Assembly: GCF_008728515.1 (NCBI RefSeq)
Contig: NC_044986.1
Coordinates: 56,346,855 to 56,410,854, forward strand
Reading direction: 5' to 3'
Length of the DNA: 64,000 nucleotides
DNA from: Papio anubis
Taxonomy: Eukaryota; Chordata; Mammalia; Primates; Cercopithecidae
Part shown: one piece after another, positions 54,261 through 64,000 of the stretch
Numbering within the stretch: position 1 is the stretch's first letter
How the letters are laid out: each line of letters opens with the position of its first letter
Program-made: the position numbers and the translations under genes
The notes under the pieces: model-generated
The model's database searches: none
The model's input: only the letters and a program-made list of their open reading frames with translations
Told to the model about the DNA's origin: nothing

Positions 54261-56305
54261 TACTATCTTAGAGCAGAGCATTTCTTTGAAACCTTTTCAC
54301 AAATTAAATGGAATCTTTCTACCTTCCAGACTCCTTATTTTCTATACCTCTTTTGGGGGACCTGTAACTTTTTACCTAGTATTTTCTTTACCTGTGGGCA
54401 TGCATGAACATTTCTCGTGACAAAGATCCTCTTCCTTGACTTAACTCTCGTCAAGCTTCTCTGAATTCTCTTCTCATCTAGACCCTGACTTTTGGCCTTC
54501 CATGTGTTAGTGTCTGCTTAGTTCAGTTTCAGCAAGCCTCCTACTGGGTCAGTTTAATGAAAATCCCAACCCTTACTATTAGATCAAATTCCTTATTTCC
54601 CACCCTGCCTCTCTTATTAATCTGACTTGCCTTTGGCAATAATCTTGTCAAGCCAGTTTAGCCAGAATTGCCCCTACCTTTGACATTTCCTCCTTGTAAT
54701 TTTCTATTTACTGACCTCACACCTTACTCCTTGGCTATAAATTCCCACCCTTCCTTGCTGTATTCAGAGTTGAGCTAGATCTCTTTACCACTATAAAATT
54801 TGTTTGTAGTGCCCCCTTTGGATAAAGTCAGCTTTACTGTTTTCTTACAAGTATCATGAATAATTTTTTTATTTAACACTAGTTTATCTCTGAGGACAAA
54901 GCTACCAGCTTAAGGGATAAATGAATCTCACAGAGGAGGTAACTTAGTACTATGTCCATGAAAGTTGCCTAATAAAAATTACTGCGTAAATGAATGAATG
55001 GAGTGAGTGAATGAATGTGTTTTCAGGCGAGTTAAAAAATATTTTCTAGTAAGTTGTTTAAAATTCTTTTCCTTGTTATCCTTTTTAAGAGTAGACTCAT
55101 TTTGGCTACTTCAGTAGCACTATTAAAATACCTTATTTTTGCAGAAAAGTAAAATTCTTAATAGAATAAGTGACTTGTAAATTGGGATTTAAGGATGTGA
55201 CTAAGTCTCTTAGCTTTCAAAATTTGCTCTAAATAAGATTCCCTTTTTCTACTCGGAATACTAATAAGCGTAACAAAAGAACTATGGTTGATACTGTGCT
55301 TTGCAATGCAGCACAGAACTGGCATATTCCTTTCCCTAAAATTAGAGCCACGCTTTTTTTCGATGCAGAATAAGGATTCTTACTTGCTTCCAACTCCTAG
55401 AAATGTATAATTAATGAACAAAGTAACTTAGAATGAGCTGTAGACCAAAAAGCAGTTTTTCAACTGCATAGAATAGTGTTGATCTCCAGTTGAAAAATGC
55501 TAGACAAAGGCAATTTTGAGGGATTGAGAGGGGGTTGCCTCAAGAAAGGCAACATATGCAGTTGGACTAGAGAGAAGGAGAGGGATGCTGAGTTGCCATA
55601 GTAACATTACGGAAGGGAAATGAGATTGCATGGGGTTAGCAATATTTTCCAATTCCCTTGATTTTTAAAGCACTCACATAACAAACAAGTTTCCCTTGGG
55701 CAGAATTCTAAAGCAACACAAACTGGCTAGTCGAGATCTCATATTTCGTTTTAGTGACAGTAATCTTATTAGTGAGGAGGGGAACTGCACGTTACTGGCT
55801 GAACGGAATGCTCTCATGTTAGCCTAAGAGCAAAACCTTGCACACACGAAGGTCAAAAGACTTTCAGGTCTGATTTTTCTGAAAAGCATGAAGCAGGATA
55901 TTAAGGCATCGCACCTAGGACTATGAAACCAGAATGTGTCTTTAGCAGGTCAAATTTGCTCAGTGTCACTGGAGTGACACAAATGCGTGGTTTGGGAAAT
56001 ATTTTCAAGAAGAGACATATTTATTTTGAGTAGTATCCTTTAGGATACTCTTTCCTTCTTTTCTTTTTCACAAGCAAAATAAATAAATAAATACAAACCC
56101 CTCACTCCAGAGAAGGGAAAGGAATTCAAGCAGAGAGAACTCTGCAGATAGATCATGGCTGTAGAACAAGATATAACCTTGAATTAAAAACTGAAAACAA
56201 TGAAAAAAATGTAGAGAGTCCTTCAGGAGAAGAGAGCTATGATGACACTGAAAGATAAACTAAATGGCATCACTTACAGTCTAATAACTAAGCTCTTTTC
56301 TTCCT

Positions 56306-56603
<298 letters not shown>

Positions 56604-56739
56604 AGCAAAGCTATTTCATATTGGCATTTTCACCAAAAATTTGGACTGTGTCCTCATTTTTTTGTGTGTGTGTTAGGCAGTTATCGAGATAGCCTAAGAG
56701 GTGAAATAAAATTTTTTGAATGTCCTCTATGTTATAGGC

Positions 56740-56900
56740 TTATTATAATTGTGATCTTATTTAATCTTTACAGCAATTCTATGAGAAAAGTATCAGTAGT
56801 TACATTTATAGACGAGAAAACTGCTCCAGGGGATTTGTGTACCTACTACTCAAGGTCACATGGCAAGTACATAGAGTAAACCGATAGAATTAGGATTTAC
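56740..56900 (-). repeat. MIR fragment
   Basis: tttaatctttacagcaattc and tcaaggtcacatggcaagta, reverse MIR core. Confidence 0.75.
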
Positions 56901-57369
56901 ATTCATGATTGCCTCCCTTTGAAGGACTGGGTTTCTTCTACTATGCCAAGCAACCTCTTCAAAAAATATAAGCAGTCAATGTTCTATTTAAGATCAAGAG
57001 TTCATGTCTGCCATTTATATATAGGAGGAAAAATATATTAATTAGCTTCCTTGTTCTACTGTTATACCATCTATATGTTTAAATGAAAATAAGGTAAAAT
57101 CCTCTTATGTCCTCTCTACTTGGAAAACTACAGCCTTCATTCTGTGACTAGAACACACCCTTATGTTATTAGTATTGTAGTTTTCCACTCTGTTCTTTGT
57201 GTTTATTGTCCCTCCTTGCTTGTCTCCTTTTGGGTTGAGAATTATTTAGTATTCTAATCATTGAAATATCATCTATATCATTGGCTATCTTCTGATTTTT
57301 TTAGCTAAATATTTTTTGGGGGGGAGAGTTGTTTTATAAATTAAAATGTGTATCTTTAACTTACTAGTG

Positions 57370-58025
57370 TGAATATTATAATATTACAAATTGTAATTCC
57401 TATAATGTAATAATTGTATATTATATATAATATTATATATAATATAGAGTATATATAGTATATATTATATATAATATTATATATGATATGGAGTATATAT
57501 GGTACATATTATATATAATATAGAGGATATAGTATATATCTAAACAGTATTTATTGTAATATATAGTATATATTATATATATGTGGTAATATATAGTATT
57601 ATATATGTAATATATGTACTATGTATATATAGTATATTATATTATATAGTATATATAATATAGTAAATTATAGGATAATAAATTATAGTATAATATAGTA
57701 TAACAATATGTAATATATAACATACTATATAATATATACTATGTTTATAATCAAAATACATACATAGTATATAATATAGTATATATACTATGTATATAAT
57801 CAAAATACATACATAGTATATAATATATATACTATATACAATCAAAAGCAAAAGTCAATATATATTATATACAGCATATATAATACAGTATAACATAGCA
57901 TAATATAGTATACTATAACATAATATACTATATTATATAGTATATATAATACATAGTATTCATTATATAAATATATTATAAAGTAATATTAATATTACAT
58001 ATATTATATACTGACTTAATATTAT
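57370..58025. repeat. TA-rich low-complexity tract
   Basis: Almost only A and T with tatata, taatat and tagtat units; contains a 49-bp quasi-palindromic unit twice (57733-57781 and 57782-57830). Confidence 0.95.
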
Positions 58026-58199
58026 ACCACTTTATGTATAATGAGAATTCTGCAATATTATAATTCTATTTATACTATTAGTTGTATCTTTTGTGCTATA
58101 TATTTTATTTCTACCTACTATTATATATTATAGCCCTCACAATAGATTGATATTTTTGCTTCAACAATTGACTTTTAAAGAACTTAAGAAGAATAATAT

Positions 58200-59100
58200 T
58201 TTATTGTATCCACATATTTACTCCTTCTAGCTCTTCTTTCCTTTATGTACATCCAGTTTTCTTTTTGGTATCATTTCCCTTAGACGGAAGAAATTTCTTC
58301 AGTATTTTAGTTAGTATGGGCCTGACGGTAACAAGTTATGTCAGCTTTTGCTTGTATGAAACAGTCTTTGTTTTGCTTTTAGTACATAAATATAATTTTT
58401 AGTAGATATAAATATATTTTTTATTAGAATTTATATCAGTTATATAAATAGATTGCTAGATATTTTTCATTCAGCACTTTAAAGGTGGCCCATCATTTTC
58501 TGACTGTCAGTGTTTCTGATGAGAAGTCAGATAACATTCTTATAATTGTTTTTCCCATTCATGATATATCTTTTTCTCTGGCTACTTAAATGTTTTTCTT
58601 TTTGATTTTTTGTGTGATATGACTCTGTGTGGTTTTCTTTGTATTTATCCTCTTTGGGGTATGCTAAGTTTCCTTGATTTGAGGCCTTCAGTTTATGATC
58701 AAATTTGGAAGTAAATATAAACTTATTTTATGCCCCATTCTCTTTCTCCTTTGCCTCTTGGACTACATTGTACAGATTTAGTCAACTTGTTATTATTCCA
58801 CAGGTTACTGACGTAGCTGTGTATTTGATTTTTAATCTTTTTTTCTTCCTGTGCTTTAGTGTGGATGATTTTTATGACTTGTGTTTAAGTCCTCCAATTT
58901 TTTTCTTCCTCTGTATTCAATCTATTTATCCTATCTAATGATTTTTAAAGTATTTCTGATATTGTGTTTTTCAATCTTAGGATTTCCTTCTGGTTCTTTT
59001 CCCCCCATTATACTTGTTTCCCCTATAGCTTAACATATTTACCTTAGTTATTTTAAATTCAGCAAATTTCAACAGTGGAGTCATCTGTGGGTTTGTTTCT
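58200..59100 (-). mobile_element. Old L1 (L1M/HAL1-type) ORF1-region remnant
   Basis: The segment gtttctgatgagaagtcaga followed by ctttttctctggctact and a later ccacaggttactga fit antisense old-L1 ORF1 text. Diverged; ends approximate. Confidence 0.6.
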
Positions 59101-59478
59101 ACTACCTAACTTTTCTTTTGACTGTAGGTTACATTTTCCAGTTGACTTTGTTTAGTAATTTTAAAATTACATAGTGGGTATTTTGTATGATATGTTATAA
59201 ATAATTTGGAACTTACAGCAGCTTGGTTTTGTCCAGAGCTGATGATTTTTCTTAGCAGAAGGCTTAGTCCAATGCAAGCTATTCCATCATAACTTAATGC
59301 CAGAACTCTCATACATTTGAATAAAAACAGGATACGTGACCTCTGCATATTATGCCATGATAGTTTGTATTTGTTTCTATCATGCACAACTTATGAATAT
59401 TTATTCTATGAATACATGAGAGAATTCTTGACTTTCCAGTTGGTAGATATTGAATAACCTACTATAAAATATGATTTC

Positions 59479-59761
59479 GGTCAGGCACAGTGGCTCGTGT
59501 CTGTAATCCTAGAACTTTGGGAGGCTGAGGAGGGTGGATCACGAGGTCAAGAGTTCAAGACCAGCCGGGCCAATATGGTGAAACCCCATCTCTACTAAAA
59601 ATACAAAAATAAGCTGGGCGAGGTGGCGTGTGCCTGTAATCCCAGCTACTCAGGAGACTGAGGCATGAAAATCACTTGAACCCAGGAGGCGGAGGTTGCA
59701 GTGAGCCAAGATTGTGCCACTACACTCCAGCCTGGGTGACAGAGTAAGACTCTGTCTCAAA

Positions 59762-59796
<35 letters not shown>

Positions 59797-59801
59797 AATA
59801 A
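59479..59801 (+). mobile_element. Alu with (AAAT)n tail
   Basis: Starts ggtcaggcacagtggctc; tail is about ten AAAT units; atgatttc occurs before it and after the tail. Confidence 0.95.
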
Positions 59802-60168
59802 ATGATTTCAAACATAAAAGGTGCTTTTATATGCTTCTTATAAGATGTTACATGTTTGAAACAATTTAATATTCACAATTTACAAAACACTAATAATTTA
59901 TTTTATCTTTATCTTTCTTTTGAGGAAGGAGGGTAATTAAAGATGGTTATAGTTGACAGCTATAGAGTAATTGTGTGCCTAACTGATGAAGAGCTATTAA
60001 AAAAAAAAGTTAGATGTGAGCATTACTAACGTACATTAAGACAAAGTAGGAGAAAAAGCAGACAAGATTCTGACCATTAGCACTTGGAACTACATAGCAA
60101 TTAACTAAAATAAAACTGTCCTGAGCCTATTTTATAGACTCTTCAACAGAACGAGGCATATGACATTT

Positions 60169-60215
60169 ATTAGGTTGGTGCAACAATAATTGTGATTTTT
60201 GCCATAATACTTTTA
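60169..60215. mobile_element. Half MADE1 (mariner-type miniature element)
   Basis: ttaggttggtgcaacaataa then gtgatttttgccataatac matches one arm of the 80-bp MADE1 palindrome with a few changes; the other arm is missing. Confidence 0.85.
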
Positions 60216-61842
60216 GATCTCTAATTTGGCAAGGGAAATGAGGTTTACAATGTAGTGTATAAACATTAGGAGAGGGAGAAAAATAGAACAAAAGATGCTC
60301 CCTCCATGTTCTCAGAATGCTTTGCAACTGTAAAAACATTCTTTCCGTCAAAGATATTCTCTCGTGTTTTGAAGGCTAGTGACATTTCATGATTACTGGG
60401 CCTTTTTTAAATTTAAATAAATATTTTCAATTAACTTGTAATCTTTGTGACAAAAATGAAAAAATTGATACATTTTTATATGACATGAAGAAACATTTTC
60501 AGGCTAGTTTCAACTAATATAGAATCCCAGGGTCTTCTTCACTATTTCTAATGTTCTTGTCAACATATCTATTTTAGAACTCAAGGAGGAAGTATTGTTT
60601 TAGAATTTCTTTTTCAGAGAGAGTATTCTATGACTTTGAAATATTTAATATTTTATTCAAGGATTTATTTTTAACTTTGGACAATCACATTCCTGGAAAT
60701 ATAATCAAAAGCAAAAGTCAGTATCAATAATTATTTTTTTTCTTAGTATTTAACCTGAGAAACAAAACCAGTTACATTTCTGGGAAAGCATGGGCTGATA
60801 TTATAGTACATCCAAGTGTCCCCTGACACCTTCCCAGGCAGTAAAAATTTAACAATTGACAGATTGGAAGTGCCTTGAACACTTCATCTACCTGAGCATA
60901 AATACTTCTTTATTCTTGTACATAAACTGGATGCCATTAACTTTAGCAGAAAAATTACATTACCATAGGACCAGTATAAAGTCAAGTAAATTAAGATGTT
61001 TTGACAAATGTAACGTTAAGAAGTATATCTTATTAGGCATTTAATATGCACCCGGAAGTTTGCTAAGTATGCTAAGTGTGACAGACACTAAGATGACCAT
61101 GCGCATCTTAGAGTTAAGGTGTAGCTTTGCAAGTAATGCTGTGGTAATAGGATTCTCTGAGGATGCAGGCAGTGGCAACCTGCTAGGAAGGCTAGAAGTT
61201 GGGAGGGGCACAGTTAGAGTAACATTCTGGCAATCAGAGCATTGTTATTACCAACACTACCGGGGATTCTGCATCTTCTCTGAAGCACTAAATACAAGTA
61301 TAACTGCTTTTATTATTAGATGAAGAGGAGTCAGTAAGAAGAGACAGAGAACTCAAGTCTCAAAATGGTTCTGATTTCGGGTCTATATTAAGTCTCTGAT
61401 TGGTCTGTGAATTGATGCAGAGCAAACTAAAAATGACAAGAGACCAACCATTGCAAAGTATCTTCCTTCAACATGTACCAAATAATCATGCTAGTTTAAA
61501 GAGGGGAAGAATTCAGTGGAAAGAAATAGGAGGCCATTCTTAGCAAAACATTTTAGTCTACAAAGAAACGAAGCCATTGTGATCTTGTCGGAAAAATGAA
61601 CTACATAAATCATTTTAAAATTAGAAATCTGCATATAGACCAGATTGACAACTATGCCTTGATAGGTGTTTCTATCCCAGCACATGTCCCACCACGATGA
61701 CAGAGATCCTCTATATACTTACTCTTGGCAATCAACAGGAACGTGAGTTAACAAGCCAGTTGATATTAATTAGCATTATGGGGCTGGGAAAATGGGAAAG
61801 ACTTTCCTGAAATGAGCTAAACAGAAACCTGAAGGACCTGGG

Positions 61843-62176
<334 letters not shown>

Positions 62177-64000
62177 CTAAACACCTCCAAGAAGATTCAT
62201 GTGCAATCATCCTAAATTTTACAGTAACTAATTATTCTTAAGGTTACCATTTCCAGTGCCCTTCCAGCTGAGAGAGTGAGATGGTCAGGAACAACTTTCT
62301 GTCTGTACTGGCTGGAAAACTATGACTCAGGAGGGTGAACTTTTCTCAGGTCACAATTTCACTACTTGCTAGTCACACTTAAGCTTAGAGATCAGGCACT
62401 AGGGTGAAATTAAATTCACTCATCTGCCTTTCCAGCTGGTAATATCTTGCTCTGATCCTACCTAAATTACCCTGAACACAATTCCAGTTTATATCCTTGA
62501 ATGAAAGAGCTCTAAGGATCTTCTTTTAAAGTGAATCCTCTATTCTGTGAGCACCTAGGCAGGGCACAGAGCAATAGGAACAAGGTCCCTTACAGTGCTG
62601 GCCTCTGAGGTGAAATCCAGTGATGCTTTCCTGCCTCTAAAACATGGGGGATAAGTGTGTATACCAGGTCAGATTTACTGAATGCAAGCAAGGTTGCCAC
62701 AATAGGAAGTACGCAGTGGCAGGCAGATGGGTAGATAACGGTATCTATTTTCTCAGGGGCTACTGGATTGGGTAGTTAGAACTTGTTTCTTTTGTGACAA
62801 ATTCTCCTTTCTATTTTTAGGCTTGCCCCCATGGCTTTCTGGCATTTTAGCCAGCTCCTTCCCTTTCACCCACACACCCAATCACTACTTCGTCATCTCA
62901 GCAGGAGGGAAGGGACACTTTGATGAAGAGAACACAAACAGTTTACATATTTCGGGTATATACTATAATTTCTCCGATTTAGTCTGCCAAAAATTCAGTC
63001 TGTGCCGAAATGACACCCTTCCCCCAACCCATTCCATTCAGGACAACTGCAGAAGAATGTCAGGCTTTTCTGTCCTCTCATTCTCCGTGTCTTTCCTTCA
63101 CATAATTCAGGAGGAATGTAAATCCGAGTCAAAACTGAATGGGAGGTACAAAGGAATCTATATTTTTGTCGAAAATAAGACAGCCCTTCAGTACAGGGAG
63201 GCAAAGTGGCACAGAAACCAAGTTGCACACCAAACTTTGCCTATGTAGATGATTTCCTATCTTTGATAGTTGCATGCAGAGGAATTTGTATGTTTTTCTC
63301 CTGGCCTTTCCCTGTGACACTCGATGCCCTCTAAAGATGGGGCCTGAACTTCCTATGTATCCTTTTCTCCTCCCATTGAACCAAATAGAACATGTAAGTG
63401 TTTGACAAATGATGAAAAATTACCGACAAATCATTTTGCTGTTCTGTAGATTGACTATATCAACAAAGAGAGAAATAAGGTAATTTCCAATCCATATACC
63501 AATTGAAATCTGTATATCTGGGCACCTCTTCAAACTTCTCTTTTCTGCGTGTCTTGGTAACCCTCATTTCCCTTTGCCAAGATTCCTCCTCTTTACAAAT
63601 GTTCCTTTTCCTCCAGGTAATAATCAGGCAACAGACGCAATGCATCTCTACTTTTTATTCTTTACAACTCTTTAAATAGCCTATGCTTAGCAGAAGACCC
63701 CTGCCATTTAAAGCAATGTTTCTAGCATTCTTTACATACTGATAATTGCTTCTTATTGGAATGATGAATAATCAGTTCAATCAAACCTATATTCAATTTA
63801 CCTCCCCAGTAAGACAGTCATTTAGGGGTAGGCTTCCCTCTTTCTTCCCTTTTCCTATTTAGAAAGTTTGTTTCTTTTAAGGTACATAGATGGTTTCCAG
63901 GTTCAATAGTAATCAAAAAAAAAAGAAGTCTGGGTCTCCTGCCTATGACTGGGCTGTCTTAGGGTCAAAGTACAGAATACAAACTAGACCTTTTGTTTCA

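Noticed and set aside
57370..58025. TA tract as a replication origin or a CRISPR-like array
   Set aside because: No regular spacer-repeat structure; better explained as expanded TA microsatellite with a local duplication.

Overview
The window is AT-rich, intron-dominated nuclear DNA from a primate, human or a close catarrhine relative. This rests on about 25 Alu copies (several AluY-type with intact target-site duplications), large L1 pieces, L2, MIR, MER5A and MADE1 remnants, and sparse short exons with GT/AG borders. There are no bacterial-type genes. The only protein-coding gene I can support is ANK3 (ankyrin-G), on the minus strand and open at both ends.

Thirteen consecutive ANK3 exons lie between 44594 (most 5' in the gene) and 3440 (most 3'). 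They encode 527 residues, which I assign to ankyrin repeats 9 to 24 of the 24-repeat membrane-binding domain. All borders are phase 0: nine exons carry one 33-residue repeat, three carry two, and the last is a 32-codon exon that closes the solenoid. ANK3 rather than ANK2 or ANK1 is chosen from paralogue-specific residues, for example the [13 protein letters not shown] end of repeat 23. The exon for repeat 8 and the exon after repeat 24 were not found and are presumably outside the window.

Layout: 1-3439, intron 3' of the repeat-24 exon, with an L1 fragment. 3440-4322, three closely spaced exons (repeats 24, 23, 22), one intron only 89 bp long. 4323-27283, long introns around the repeat-21 and repeat-19/20 exons, with L2, MIR, many Alus and an L1 at 21850-23965 carrying an Alu and a local inverted duplication. 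27284-39355, the densest exon cluster (repeats 18 to 10), introns 0.28-2.8 kb. 39356-44594, an L2-rich intron and the repeat-9 exon. 44595-64000, at least 19.4 kb of intron with an AluY, a roughly 5 kb 5'-truncated L1 in the same orientation as ANK3, an LTR-like element, a small CpG-enriched segment, a roughly 0.65 kb TA-rich tract and a half MADE1 element.

The exons act together: spliced in order they build one continuous superhelical stack that recruits membrane proteins in the full ankyrin-G protein. I saw no undescribed multi-gene system. The most unusual signals are structural: an inverted duplication sharing one centre inside an L1, a 24-base segment copied 0.9 kb away, a quasi-palindromic TA block, an 89-bp intron whose retention would truncate the protein, and a few candidate cryptic exons.
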